Assembly (NCBI RefSeq): GCF_000613865.1
Contig: NZ_BAJU01000001.1
Location: forward strand, 124,001 to 188,000
DNA: 64,000 nt
Direction: 5' to 3'
Source of the DNA: Acetobacter okinawensis JCM 25146
GTDB taxonomy: Bacteria > Pseudomonadota > Alphaproteobacteria > Acetobacterales > Acetobacteraceae
The first letter of the stretch is position 1. Every line of letters starts with the position of its first letter. The notes under the pieces are model-generated. The model was not told the DNA's origin. It saw only the letters and a program-made list of their open reading frames with translations, and did not search any database. Position numbers and translations under genes: made by a program. Below, in pieces: positions 1-9,083 of this stretch.

Positions 1-770
1 CGCTTGAGTTGAACACCCTGGGCGATGCCGCCAGTCGGGATGCCTGGCGGCAGGCTCTGGTTGCGTATTTTTCTGCGCATGAGGGCAGGTTGTCCGAAGA
101 TAGCCGTATCAGGCTCGCAAAAAATCCGCTGCGTATTCTTGATAGCAAGGATGCAGGTGATCGCGAGCTTGTCGCCAATGCGCCCATGATGGAAGAATTC
201 CTGACCATTGAGGCACGTACGTTCTGGGATGAGTTGCGCCTCAAGCTTGATCTGTTTGGCATTGCGTACACGGTTAATCCAGCCATTGTGCGCGGGCTTG
301 ATTACTACAACCACACCACATTTGAATTTGTGACCAACCGTCTGGGGTCGCAGGGGACAGTTCTGGCGGGTGGACGGTATGATGGTCTGGTCAAGCAGAT
401 GGGTGGGCCGGAAGTGCCAGCCATTGGCTGGGCCGCCGGGGTTGAGCGTCTGGGCATGTTGCTGGAGAGCGCGCCAGAGGCTCCACGCTCGGTGGTGCTG
501 ATCCCCGTTGGCTCGCCTGACGAAAAAGCCGTGTGCCAGATTTTGCAGGCCCTACGCCAGCAGGGGGTGCGGACGGAAATAGGCTACAAAGGGTCGCTGC
601 GTAAGCGGATGGAGCGGGCAGGCAAGCAGAATGCAAGCCATGTCCTGTTCTTGGGCGAAGACGAACTGGCCCGTGGTGTGTTCCGTGTCAAAAGCATGGA
701 AACCGGGCAGGAAGATGAAGTGGCGACAGATGCCCTGCTGTCTGATGCGCGGAGTGTTTTTGCGCGATGA
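1..770 (+). CDS. hisS: Histidyl-tRNA synthetase, C-terminal part
   Basis: Class II synthetase that charges tRNA-His in the cytoplasm. The gene enters from the left edge (reading frame from base 3, starting with an ELNTLG segment) and only the last 256 codons are present. The class II core is visible: the histidine-specific [11 protein letters not shown] stretch around base 300, then the glycine-rich AGGRYDGL and the motif 3 region [15 protein letters not shown]-terminal anticodon-binding domain with VVLIPVG follows. The stop codon overlaps the prfA start by four bases (ATGA), so the two genes are probably translationally coupled. Confidence 0.97.
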   Translation, partial: LELNTLGDAASRDAWRQALVAYFSAHEGRLSEDSRIRLAKNPLRILDSKDAGDRELVANAPMMEEFLTIEARTFWDELRLKLDLFGIAYTVNPAIVRGLDYYNHTTFEFVTNRLGSQGTVLAGGRYDGLVKQMGGPEVPAIGWAAGVERLGMLLESAPEAPRSVVLIPVGSPDEKAVCQILQALRQQGVRTEIGYKGSLRKRMERAGKQNASHVLFLGEDELARGVFRVKSMETGQEDEVATDALLSDARSVFAR

Positions 771-1825
771 ACCTTGATGAGCGGCTGGACCGTATTGCCA
801 GTCGGGCGCTTGAGTTGGAAGCGCATCTGGCGAGCGGGTTAAGTGGGGATGCCTTTACGCAGGCATCCCGCGAGTATGCTGAAATTGAACCGGTTGTTGC
901 CCGTATTAACGACCTGCGCGCAACCGAGTTAAGCATTGTGCAGGCAGAATCCCTTCTGTCCGACCCTGAAATGCAGGAGCTTGCGGGCGAAGAGCTTGCG
1001 GAACTGCGTGAAAAACTGCCCCAATTGCAGCGTGAGGTCCGTCTGGCGCTTCTTCCCAAGGACGTGGCGGACGAGCGCAGCGCAATTCTGGAAGTGCGCC
1101 CCGCTGCCGGGGGGGACGAGGCAGCCCTGTTTGCCGCAGAACTGTTTGACCTGTACCGCCGTTATGCGGACCTTAAAGGCTGGCGCTTTACCGTTATGGA
1201 TTATGACGAGAGCGAACTTGGCGGCCTGCGTGGTGGTATTGCCGAAATTAACGGCAAAAGTGTTTTTGCCCGCCTTAAATACGAATCTGGTGTGCACCGT
1301 GTGCAGCGCGTGCCTGCGACCGAGGCACAGGGGCGTATCCATACATCCACCGTTACTGTGGCCGTGCTGCCAGAGGCGGAAGAGGTGGATGTCACGATTA
1401 ACGAAGCCGAACTGCGTATAGATGTTTTTCGGGCTTCGGGCGCTGGTGGGCAGCATGTGAACAAAACCGAAAGTGCTGTGCGCATTACCCATCTGCCGAC
1501 CAATATTGTCGTGTCCATGCAGGAAGAAAAAAGCCAGCATAAAAACCGTGCCAAGGCGATGAAGATCCTGCGGGCCCGTCTGTACGAACGTGAGCGCGAG
1601 CAGGCCCATGCGCATCGCGCTGCAGACAGGCGCTCACAGGTAGGAACGGGGGATAGGTCAGAGCGGATCCGGACCTATAATTTCCCGCAGGGGCGGGTGA
1701 CGGACCACCGGATCAACCTGACGCTGTACAAGATCGATCGGGTCATGCTGGGTGAGCTGGACGAGTTTGTGGATGCGCTGACGCAGGAAGAGCAGGCCGC
1801 CCTTATGGCGGATGCGGGCTTTTAA
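767..1825 (+). CDS. prfA: Peptide chain release factor 1
   Basis: Recognises UAA and UAG stop codons and triggers peptide release on the ribosome. The 352-residue length is normal for RF1. The codon-recognition tripeptide is PAT at about residues 183-185 (RF1-type PxT, not RF2-type SPF), and the catalytic GGQ is at 227-229 inside [15 protein letters not shown]. The ATG overlaps the hisS stop. Its expected partner, the glutamine methyltransferase PrmC that modifies the GGQ loop, lies just downstream with one oppositely oriented gene between them. Confidence 0.98.
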   Translation: MNLDERLDRIASRALELEAHLASGLSGDAFTQASREYAEIEPVVARINDLRATELSIVQAESLLSDPEMQELAGEELAELREKLPQLQREVRLALLPKDVADERSAILEVRPAAGGDEAALFAAELFDLYRRYADLKGWRFTVMDYDESELGGLRGGIAEINGKSVFARLKYESGVHRVQRVPATEAQGRIHTSTVTVAVLPEAEEVDVTINEAELRIDVFRASGAGGQHVNKTESAVRITHLPTNIVVSMQEEKSQHKNRAKAMKILRARLYEREREQAHAHRAADRRSQVGTGDRSERIRTYNFPQGRVTDHRINLTLYKIDRVMLGELDEFVDALTQEEQAALMADAGF

Positions 1826-1830
1826 CCTGT

Positions 1831-2295
1831 TTAGCTGATCGGGGTGGAGCAGACCTCCCCCCGACCGGGGATGCGCTCGGCAGCTTCGGGGGCTTGTGGG
1901 TCAACCAGATAAAAATCGGTAAAGCCACCAGAGCCTAAAGCGTAAAAGTGGCGGCCATCGGGGTTGTGTAGAAGACCACTACTGCTGACCTCATGCGTTT
2001 CTACCCGCCCATCCACCGTGCGAATGGTAATTTCTCCGCACAATGTGTAGGTGTGGTCCAGACGCCCCTGTGGGGTGGGAATGCGCACGGTTTTGTACCG
2101 TGTGCCATCATCAAGCCGAAAGACGGACGCCAGCTTGCCGTCCAGATAAATGCGTGAGACCTCGGAAATTTCCATGTCGCTTTTTCGTCGGTGACCGAAA
2201 CTCGCCAGCCATGGCGGCATGCGCAGGCAACAGCAGACCCGCGCAGGTCATGGCCGTAAAGGTCCAAGGATTGAGAAAAAGCGGGAAGCAGGCAT
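1831..2295 (-). CDS. Small exported protein of unknown function, two probable frameshifts
   Basis: I do not recognise the family. The clean reading frame runs from an ATG at 2175 to the stop at 1831 (about 114 residues, beginning MEISEVSRIYLDGKLAS). Adjacent frames upstream supply what looks like its missing front: ATG 2295 with MPASRFFSILG, then after one added base near 2252 a hydrophobic AGLLLPAHAAMA signal-peptide-like segment, then after a shift in the five-T run at 2181-2185 the clean frame. Repaired length is about 154 residues with a signal peptide cleaved near AMA. The gene is divergent from prmC, 31 bases away. If the frameshifts are not real, the product would be the short cytoplasmic form. 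Confidence 0.6.
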
Positions 2296-2326
2296 TTGAT
2301 ATGTGCAGATCGGACGATTTGTTGAA

Positions 2327-3228
2327 ATGACAGTGCAAAGCAAAGCAGAAAACACACCGCATCACCAGCCTATACAGGAGTTGCTGGCAAACGGGGCGGC
2401 ACTTTTGCGCGATGCGGGGGTGGAAAACCCCCGGCGGGAGGCGCGTCTGCTTTTGCAGCATGCTCTGGGCCTGACGCCGGAGGCCATGCTGGCTCTGTCC
2501 GTGCGTGATTGTGTGGCTGTTGAGCCTTTTCTGGCATGGGTGGCCCGTCGCGCACAGCATGAACCTTTTGCCTATATTACGGGCAGCAAGGGGTTCTGGA
2601 GTCTTGATCTGTCGGTCTCTTCAGCCTCTTTGGTGCCTAGGGGGGATACGGAAACCCTGATTGCAGCGCTGCTGGAGCACTGCCCTGACCACAATGCAGA
2701 CTTGTCCTTCCTTGATCTGGGAACGGGGACAGGCTGCATATTGCTTGCAGCACTTGCGGAATACCCGAAGGCATGGGGTGTGGGGGTGGATGTCAATCCG
2801 GCAGCGGCCATTCTGGCCTATGGGAATGCCCGGCGCTGCAACATGTCCGCACGGGCGTTGATTATGGCTGGCCAGTGGGTTGAGGCCCTGAGTACTCAAA
2901 GCCGGTTTGACGTTGTTTTTAGCAACCCGCCCTACATTCCCACCACCGATCTGGATGGTCTGATGGAGGAGGTGCGGCGGCATGAACCGTGCGGGCACTT
3001 GATGGTGGGCAGGATGGTCTGGATGCCTACCGGCACCTCTGTGCTTGTCTGCCCCGGCTCTTAAAGCACAATGGCGTTGGTATTTTTGAATTTGGCATAG
3101 GGCAGGAGCCTGCATTGCGTGACATAGCGGCGCAGAATGGGCTGGAAGTTGTGCAGGTTATGCCTGATCTGGCAGGCATAGCGCGCTGCATTGTGCTCCG
3201 CCAGGGGCAGCCATATGCCGGAAACTGA
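2327..3228 (+). CDS. prmC: Release factor glutamine methyltransferase, frameshifted
   Basis: SAM-dependent N5-glutamine methyltransferase that modifies the GGQ glutamine of release factors. The SAM-binding LDLGTGTGCI and the catalytic NPPYIP motif are both present. The ATG at 2327 gives MTVQSK. The first frame ends early at 3064. The family sequence continues in the next frame from about 2990 (RALDGGQDGLDAYR to GQPYAGN). One base is missing in or next to the G/C-rich stretch 2985-2996, and adding it gives about 300 residues, the normal size. Standard alphaproteobacterial position next to prfA. Confidence 0.93.
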
Positions 3229-3476
3229 AAAAACCGGTTGGCTTTGTTGTTGAGCATTGTTATTATCATAACGCTCAGTCCTGCGGCAGAAAGCAGATTA
3301 ATAAAATCTGCCACGGTGGATGAGCGGTAAGGGCTTTTCTTCCGGCAAAACAAACAGATTGCCGCCAAAAGCCCATTCCGAAAAAACAATTCGGCCTTCA
3401 TTCAGGAACATGCCTTTTGTATCGGACTGTTTCTTCATGCAAAGTGCCATGAACAGGAAAGCACTGTGACAAACCC

Positions 3477-3920
3477 ATGAATGTAAAACGGATGCGTACC
3501 AGACACCATCGTTCCAGCGGGAGCAATGGAGCGTCCAGGCAGTTGAATGGCCAGATTCCCATGAACCGGAATCATGTTTTTGACAGTCATGGCCCCGATG
3601 TGCGGGTCAGAGGCACAGCACAGCAGCTTTTTGAAAAATATCTTCAGCTCGGCCGCGATGCAACAGGCAGCGGTGACCGGGTGGCGGCGGAAGCTTACTT
3701 CCAGCATGCCGAGCATTATTTCCGTATTCTGAACGCAATGGCGCAGGCTGCACAGCAGAGCCAGCAGGAGCGTGCGGAGCGTCAGGCTGCCCGGCAGCAG
3801 CGGGTTGCAGCCAATTCTTCCGAGGAAGAGGAAGAAGACCAGACCGAAATGGAAAATGATAACGCGGCTGAGGTCAAAGACCTTTCCGCCGAGCCGCAGC
3901 CGGAACTCTCCGAAGGCTGA
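3477..3920 (+). CDS. DUF4167 domain-containing protein
   Basis: Short basic protein of 147 residues. The N-terminal half carries the conserved DUF4167 segment: an Arg-rich start, then DSHGPDVRVRGTAQQLFEKY and AEAYFQHAEHYFRI. The tail is low complexity, rich in Gln, Ala, Glu and Asp. Function is unknown; the Arg-rich start suggests nucleic acid or ribosome contact, which is inference. Genes of this family commonly follow prfA-prmC in alphaproteobacteria, as here. The start is either ATG 3477 or ATG 3492 (MRTRHHRSSG); neither has a strong ribosome binding site. Confidence 0.85.
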   Translation: MNVKRMRTRHHRSSGSNGASRQLNGQIPMNRNHVFDSHGPDVRVRGTAQQLFEKYLQLGRDATGSGDRVAAEAYFQHAEHYFRILNAMAQAAQQSQQERAERQAARQQRVAANSSEEEEEDQTEMENDNAAEVKDLSAEPQPELSEG

Positions 3921-4072
3921 TTGCCCAAGCCATGATCCAGCCTTTGCCCTGTAGCCATGCATATGGAGCAGGGTGATGGCTCGGTCGTTTGACCATGAAG
4001 CCAAATAAGGCGTGGCTATTTATCTCACACATGCTGTGATGATAAAATAAATGCCTGTTTTTTAAGGAAATT

Positions 4073-4147
4073 TGGTAGCGGCGGAAGGATTTGAACCTCC
4101 GACCAAGGGATTATGATTCCCCTGCTCTACCACTGAGCTACGCCGCC
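4073..4147 (-). tRNA. tRNA-Met (CAU), elongator type
   Basis: A full cloverleaf can be drawn on the minus strand. The acceptor stem is GGCGGCG paired with CGCCGCU, including a G1-U72 wobble. T8 and A9 are followed by a GCUC D-stem, a GGGGA/UCCCU anticodon stem with loop AUCAUAA (anticodon CAU), a T-arm with GGUUCAAAUCC, discriminator A and encoded CCA. The G1-U72 acceptor stem resembles elongator Met tRNAs of alphaproteobacteria. An AUA-reading tRNA-Ile with a CAU anticodon is a less likely alternative. Confidence 0.93.
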
Positions 4148-4201
4148 ACTGGTTGGTGGCGGTTATGTATCTGTTCCAAGGGGGGGCGTCAATCCATCTT
4201 G

Positions 4202-4222
4202 TCAGTTTTTTTTTAAAAAACT
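4202..4222 (-). terminator. A/T-rich hairpin after mlaD
   Basis: A palindromic run CAGTTTTTT...AAAAAACTG lies between the end of mlaD (4244, minus strand) and the tRNA-Met gene. It could terminate mlaD transcription, since the stem itself supplies a U tract. The stem is almost all A-T, so the call is tentative. Confidence 0.35.
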
Positions 4223-4243
4223 GATTGGTTGGAAGGAATTGGC

Positions 4244-4701
4244 CTACTGGTCCAGGTTGCCTGCACCAAAAATATAATTACTGACCTGCTGCTCAAGGCT
4301 GGATGGCTCCAGTGTGTGTGTCATCATCTGGCCCGCCTGAGCAACGGTTGTGGCTTTGCCCGGCTCGATCATCAGGCATTGTCGGAGGAGAGGGTGCTGC
4401 TGCCTATTGTCAGCGTGCTGTCGGTCGGCAGGTGGAGCGCACCATCAAGCCGGAAATGGACAATAGCCATCTGGGATGCGGGGTCCAGAATAATGCTGGA
4501 AACGCGGCCAACCTTTACACCGGCAATATCAACATCCGCACCGCGCGCCAGACCATTGGCTGAGACAAAGCGGGCCGAAAGTTCGTAGGATGTTTTGCCC
4601 GGTGTTTTCTGGGTGTTGGTCGCATACAGCCCAAACCCGGTTGCAGCAGCCAGAACCAGAGTGCTGCACATAATCGCGCCTATGTGGTTTTGTCGGCTCA
4701 T
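4244..4701 (-). CDS. mlaD: MlaD-family lipid-transport protein (MCE domain), frameshifted
   Basis: Substrate-binding subunit of the Mla system, which moves phospholipid between outer and inner membranes. One N-terminal membrane anchor (about residues 9-27) is followed by a single MCE domain with FVSANGLARGADVDIAGVKVG and LPTDSTLTIGSS. The frame stops at 4372 after SSDNA. Adding one base to the GG at 4375-4376 lets it continue as LMIEPGKATTV and SLEQQVSNYIFG to a stop at 4244, giving about 152 residues, full length for MlaD. It stands alone here; no mlaE, mlaF or mlaC is adjacent. Divergent from uppP. Confidence 0.8.
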
Positions 4702-4832
4702 GGTTGCTTTTGGCCCTTATTGCAAATGTGTGCTTGCACAAAATGTTAAACAGGACGAAATCCTTGCAGCACTTGGGCGCATGGTGCAAGGACAGCGCTC
4801 AGATATCAGCCAGTTTGGAACCCTAAACGCAC

Positions 4833-5681
4833 ATGTCCCTTTTTCAGGCACTTATCATGGCGCTGCTTCAGGGCGCTACGGAGCTTTTTCCTGTCAGCAG
4901 TCTTGGGCATGCTGTTGTCCTGCCGTCTTTGCTGCACTGGTCCTATGACCTGCATGACCCGACTTTTCTGCCTTTTCTGGTCATGTTGCATATGGGGACT
5001 TCGGTCGCGCTGCTGATCTTTTTCTGGCAGGACTGGCTGGCACTTTGCAAAGGGGCATTCGGGTCGTTCGGGCATCGGATCCAGCTTGAGAGCCTGCATA
5101 TTCTGTGGCTGATCTGCCTTGCTACCGTGCCTGCTGTTATTATTGGCGGCCTGTTTGAACACTGGTTGCGCAGCGTGTTCGGTTCCGCGTCTTCTGCTGC
5201 GCTGTTCTTGTTCCTCAACGGAGTTCTGCTGCTTGTGGTGGAAAAACTGCGGGGCAGTGTGGTCAGGAAGGATGTCCGTTATCTGGCTAGCCTGACATCG
5301 CGTGATGCGCTGTTTATTGGCGCTTTCCAATGCTTTGCTTTTTTTCCCGGCCTGTCACGCTCGGGGGCAACAATCTGTGGTGGGCTGCTGCGCGGACTAC
5401 ACCATGATGCGGCTGCGCGCTTTTCCTTCCTTATGGCCCAGCCTGTCATTATTGCCGCAACGGTGCGAGAGGCCTTTAAAATGCGCCACACGCCCATTGA
5501 CCCGGGGCAGATGCATATTGCCCTGCTGGCGGCCGTTGTGTCCGGGCTGACGGCTCTGGCCAGCACGGCCTTCCTCATGCGGTATTTCCGCCGCCATGAT
5601 AGTTGGGCGATGTCGCCTTTTGCATGGTATTGCATGGTGGTTGGCGGAGTGGCTTTTCTGATCTTCCACTTTGCCGGGTGA
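4833..5681 (+). CDS. uppP: Undecaprenyl-diphosphate phosphatase
   Basis: Integral membrane enzyme (BacA/UppP) that recycles undecaprenyl pyrophosphate to the lipid carrier used for peptidoglycan and polysaccharide synthesis. The 282-residue protein is highly hydrophobic with several membrane helices. Both family signatures are visible: QGATELFPVSSLGH near residues 14-27 and FPGLSRSGATI near 172. Its stop is immediately followed by the next gene, an amino-acid permease, so the two are probably co-transcribed. Confidence 0.95.
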   Translation: MSLFQALIMALLQGATELFPVSSLGHAVVLPSLLHWSYDLHDPTFLPFLVMLHMGTSVALLIFFWQDWLALCKGAFGSFGHRIQLESLHILWLICLATVPAVIIGGLFEHWLRSVFGSASSAALFLFLNGVLLLVVEKLRGSVVRKDVRYLASLTSRDALFIGAFQCFAFFPGLSRSGATICGGLLRGLHHDAAARFSFLMAQPVIIAATVREAFKMRHTPIDPGQMHIALLAAVVSGLTALASTAFLMRYFRRHDSWAMSPFAWYCMVVGGVAFLIFHFAG

Positions 5682-5693
5682 ATGGTGGAGAGG

Positions 5694-7238
5694 ATGAAGC
5701 ATGCCCGCCGCCCCCAACTCCGAAAGAGCCTTGCCAGAATTGAGCATGAAAACACACGGCAACGGCTAAAAAAAACGCTGGGGCCGTGGCAGTTGACCAT
5801 GCTGGGTGTCGGCTCAACCATTGGTGCTGGCATTTATGTCATGACTGGTACGGCCGCGGCCAATTATGCCGGGCCTTCCATTCTGCTGTCATTTGTTGTT
5901 GCAGGGATTGCATGCCTGTTTACAGCCCTGTCTTATGCGGAGCTGGCGTCTGTCATGCCGGTTTCGGGGTCGGCCTATACCTATGCCTATGTATCTATGG
6001 GAGAAGGGTGGGCTTGGGCTGTGGGCTGGCTGCTTCTAATGGAATACGGCATCTCATGCGCCGGGGTGGCGGCAGGTTTTTCGGGTTATGCGGCAAGTCT
6101 GCTGGAAGATCTGGGCGTGCACGTTCCTGCTGCTCTGCACACGACAACTCTTGAGGTCGTCTATCAGGGGGCTAACAGGCACATGGCGGCTCACGGGCAG
6201 TGTGATCTGCTGGGGGCCATGTCTATTCTGGCGGTGACATCCCTGCTGATTCTGGGGGTGCGTGAATCCTTTAAAATCAACTCCCTTATTGTTGTGCTTA
6301 AAGTAGGTGTGCTGGCGGTTTTTGTGGCTTTGGGCATCTGGCAGATGCATCCGGCTTACTGGACACCGTTTATCCCACCGTATCAGGGTGGGTTCCGCTA
6401 TGGCGTCCCCGGTATTTTTCGGGCGGCATCCGTTATCTTTTTTGCCTATGTCGGGTTTGAAGCAGTCTCTACTGCGGCGGCGGAAGCCAGAAACCCCAAG
6501 CGGGATGTGCCCGTGGGTATTGTGCTGTCGCTGTTGATCTGTACCGGCGTCTATATGGTGGTAGCAGCCGTGCTGATTGGCGTTGTGCCATGGCAGTCGC
6601 TGGATGTTGCAGACCCACTGGCTATTGCGGTCAACGCCATGCACCAGCCGTGGCTGGCCCTGTTTGTCAAGATTGGTGCGGTGGTGGGGTTATGCTCGGT
6701 TCTTATGGGCCTGTTGTACGCCCAGAGCCGCATCTTTTTTGCCATGGCGGAAGATGGCCTGTTGTTTTCAGTTTTTGCCCGTTTGCACAGGCGCTACCAG
6801 ACACCATGGATCGGCAGCATTTTGCTGGGTTGCGTGGTGGCGCTGGCTACTGCCGTGCTGCCCATTGATATTATTGGTGATCTGGTCAGTCTGGGTACGG
6901 CTACAGCATTTGGCATTGTCTGTTTTACTGTCATATGGATGCGCAATACAGCGCCTGAATACAAGCGTGCCTTTGTGGTGCCGTTTGGTGGCTTTGTGTT
7001 GCGCGGTGTATGGGTGGGTTACGTGCCTTTGCTGGGTATGCTGTTCTGTGGTTTTATGGTTGCGCCATTATGTTGGGATATGTTTCTGGCGTTAATGGGG
7101 GGCGACCCCGTGCCAGCCTTGCTTCTGGCGGTTTATGCGTTATGTGGATGGGGCTGTTATCGTTTTTACGGTCGGCGGCATTCCCGGCTGGGGCAGGAGC
7201 AGCGTAACGCGCTGGCGTCTGCTCCGCTCAGTCATTGA
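5694..7238 (+). CDS. APC-superfamily amino-acid permease
   Basis: Inner-membrane amino-acid transporter, about 514 residues and roughly a dozen helices. The first helix carries GVGSTIGAGIYVMTG, the substrate-binding signature of the APC fold. The overall pattern (AELASVMPVSGSAYTYAY, FFAYVGFEAVSTAAAEARNPKRDVP) fits the CAT branch of cationic amino-acid transporters. Substrate cannot be told from sequence. ATG 5682 directly abuts the uppP stop; ATG 5694 is preceded by GGAGAGG and is preferred. Convergent with the ATP-grasp gene: the two stop regions overlap by about ten bases. Confidence 0.88.
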   Translation: MKHARRPQLRKSLARIEHENTRQRLKKTLGPWQLTMLGVGSTIGAGIYVMTGTAAANYAGPSILLSFVVAGIACLFTALSYAELASVMPVSGSAYTYAYVSMGEGWAWAVGWLLLMEYGISCAGVAAGFSGYAASLLEDLGVHVPAALHTTTLEVVYQGANRHMAAHGQCDLLGAMSILAVTSLLILGVRESFKINSLIVVLKVGVLAVFVALGIWQMHPAYWTPFIPPYQGGFRYGVPGIFRAASVIFFAYVGFEAVSTAAAEARNPKRDVPVGIVLSLLICTGVYMVVAAVLIGVVPWQSLDVADPLAIAVNAMHQPWLALFVKIGAVVGLCSVLMGLLYAQSRIFFAMAEDGLLFSVFARLHRRYQTPWIGSILLGCVVALATAVLPIDIIGDLVSLGTATAFGIVCFTVIWMRNTAPEYKRAFVVPFGGFVLRGVWVGYVPLLGMLFCGFMVAPLCWDMFLALMGGDPVPALLLAVYALCGWGCYRFYGRRHSRLGQEQRNALASAPLSH

Positions 7239-8301
7239 GCGGGTAGGACGCTAGCAGCTTTTTCTGTTCTCGCCACAGGCGCAGGCCATACCACAGGTTT
7301 GTGGGTTTCCAGCCTGCGGCCTTGTTTTTTGCTCCTATGCGGTAGCTTTCCCCATAATGGAGGAACTGCGCTGCATAGGCCTCGCGCAGGGTGGTGGTGG
7401 AATCCCAGATGTGGATAGCTTCGGCCCCAACCCCATTGATTTCTATGATTTCAAAATTCTCTCCCCGCGCCAGATCGGCGACTGAGCGGAATTTAAGATC
7501 AATGCGTCCGAAGTAAAAATCGGGAATATCGTGCATGATCTGGTCAATCCGCTGCGTTAGCTCCGGGGTAATATCGGCTATGCCATTGCGGAAGACAGCG
7601 CCTTTGCAATGATTGCCAGCAAAAACCAGATCCAGCCTTTGGCCTTTGGGCGGAATGGTATGCAGGCTGCTTTGCAGGCGCGGAGTGTAAATATGGAGCA
7701 CCTTGCTCGTGCGGGCATCCTGCTTGAGCAGTTCCAGAACCGTGTTTTCCCCGTTGCCGGTCAGGAAGGGGATGTCCTTGTAGGTTAGGGATGTCAGGCG
7801 GCCGGTGGGTTCATCCGGATGGCGGATGTAGAACAGTCCTGCCTCATGCGGCCATATGATCAGCTTTTGAATAACAAGGTCGATATTGCGCGGGAACGCG
7901 GCGCAGACCTGCGCCAGCTCGTCCTGCGTGTGGACTAGTTTAACGCCTGTCCCGTTGCAGCCGATGTCGGGTTTTACCACAACGGGGAAGCTCAGCCCCG
8001 TGTCGTGCATGGCCTGTATGGCGTTCTTTAAGTCATCTGGGCCGGTTGTCAGGGTTGCGTAGGGTGCAATCCACCGTTTTGCATAAGGCCCGGCCATATC
8101 CAGTAGGTCACTTTTTCTTTCCCCACACAGGCCACCCGTGGTTATGCGAGGGTTGGCTGCGGTGGGGAGAGTTACGTCCCTGTAGCGCAGGCCCAGCAGA
8201 ATCCAGTAAGCCACGACAGGTGTGTAAAACAGCCAGCGGGGCCAGAATTCAAACAGCGAAAGCGGGTTGGGTTGTTTCTCATTTTGGGGGACGGAGGGCA
8301 T
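7228..8301 (-). CDS. Membrane-anchored ATP-grasp enzyme
   Basis: About 357 residues. One hydrophobic segment near the N-terminus (WPRWLFYTPVVAYWILLGL) precedes an ATP-grasp fold with ATP-binding VVVKPDIGCNGTGV, a later DFYFGRIDLKF and metal-binding EIIEINGVGAEA. ATP-grasp enzymes join a carboxylate to an amine or similar group through an acyl phosphate. The fold is nearest to D-Ala-D-Ala-ligase-type enzymes, but the substrate is unknown and it is not the housekeeping Ddl. ATG 8301 is chosen; a GTG at 8313 overlapping the upstream stop is possible. It follows a DedA gene, which suggests a membrane lipid or envelope substrate (inference). Confidence 0.8.
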   Translation of the reverse strand: MPSVPQNEKQPNPLSLFEFWPRWLFYTPVVAYWILLGLRYRDVTLPTAANPRITTGGLCGERKSDLLDMAGPYAKRWIAPYATLTTGPDDLKNAIQAMHDTGLSFPVVVKPDIGCNGTGVKLVHTQDELAQVCAAFPRNIDLVIQKLIIWPHEAGLFYIRHPDEPTGRLTSLTYKDIPFLTGNGENTVLELLKQDARTSKVLHIYTPRLQSSLHTIPPKGQRLDLVFAGNHCKGAVFRNGIADITPELTQRIDQIMHDIPDFYFGRIDLKFRSVADLARGENFEIIEINGVGAEAIHIWDSTTTLREAYAAQFLHYGESYRIGAKNKAAGWKPTNLWYGLRLWREQKKLLASYPLND

Positions 8302-8309
8302 GGGCAAAG

Positions 8310-8876
8310 TCACATCTTGCGTTTTTGGGAGCGTGCAACCAGCCGCCCCATAAGAATGATAACAGCGATAAAGCCAGCAACGCCAACCCAGCGCCAGGCC
8401 CCCAGATGGGCCAGCAATACCCCGCCCACTCGCAACGAAAGCAGGAAAAGCGCTGTTGTCCAGATCAGGGTGGCGCAGGTGGTTGCCGCGGTAAAAACCA
8501 GCAGACCTGCGCGGAAAAAACCGCAGGCCGTATAGAGTGGCAGGCGGGTGCCCGGAACAAACCGGCTGATAAACACAACCCAGAACAGGTTCTTGCTCAA
8601 CCATGTCTGCTGCATCTGCTCGGGGGGTGTAGCCATCCACCGTTTTGCGCGTGGCCATCTGGCGGCCAGAGCCCCCAGTGCGTACAACCCCACATCGCCC
8701 ACCACAATGCCTACGTACAGAGCCATCAGGGCATGGGGGATACTGATCGTGTGTAAATGGACCTGAATGGCCGTAATAACGGTTGCCGCGTCTTCCAGCA
8801 CAAAAGTGGCCAGAATAACTATCAAAACCTGCACAAGAGGTTGTGAGGCGGTCAGTTCCAGAAAATGGTCCAGCAC
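8310..8876 (-). CDS. DedA-family membrane protein
   Basis: About 188 residues with four to six hydrophobic segments. It has the DedA signature: an ATFVLEDAATVI stretch near the N-terminus, then GDVGLYALGALAARWP and FISRFVPGTRLPLYTACGFF. DedA proteins act as membrane lipid scramblases or flippases in several bacteria; the lipid moved here is unknown. The start is uncertain: GTG 8876 (VLDHFLELTAS) fits the family, while the frame stays open up to a GTG at 8924 and a TTG at 8936. Its stop is adjacent to or overlaps the start of the ATP-grasp gene, so the pair is probably one operon. Confidence 0.82.
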   Translation of the reverse strand: MLDHFLELTASQPLVQVLIVILATFVLEDAATVITAIQVHLHTISIPHALMALYVGIVVGDVGLYALGALAARWPRAKRWMATPPEQMQQTWLSKNLFWVVFISRFVPGTRLPLYTACGFFRAGLLVFTAATTCATLIWTTALFLLSLRVGGVLLAHLGAWRWVGVAGFIAVIILMGRLVARSQKRKM

Positions 8877-9083
8877 AGCGGGGCTTGGTCTCCAGCACGC
8901 AGGTATGGTCTGTTTTATGCACACAAGCTGCGGCAACAGGCTCTTTTACGCACCGCCTGTCAAGCTTTGGAGGTGTGAGGCACCTGTGCAGGAATGGATT
9001 TTAAAGCGCGCAACATAGCCTGACAGAGTCGTAAAAGCAGGATACTGTAAGCTCCTGTGTCGTCTGCAAGGCGGATCGTGCCC

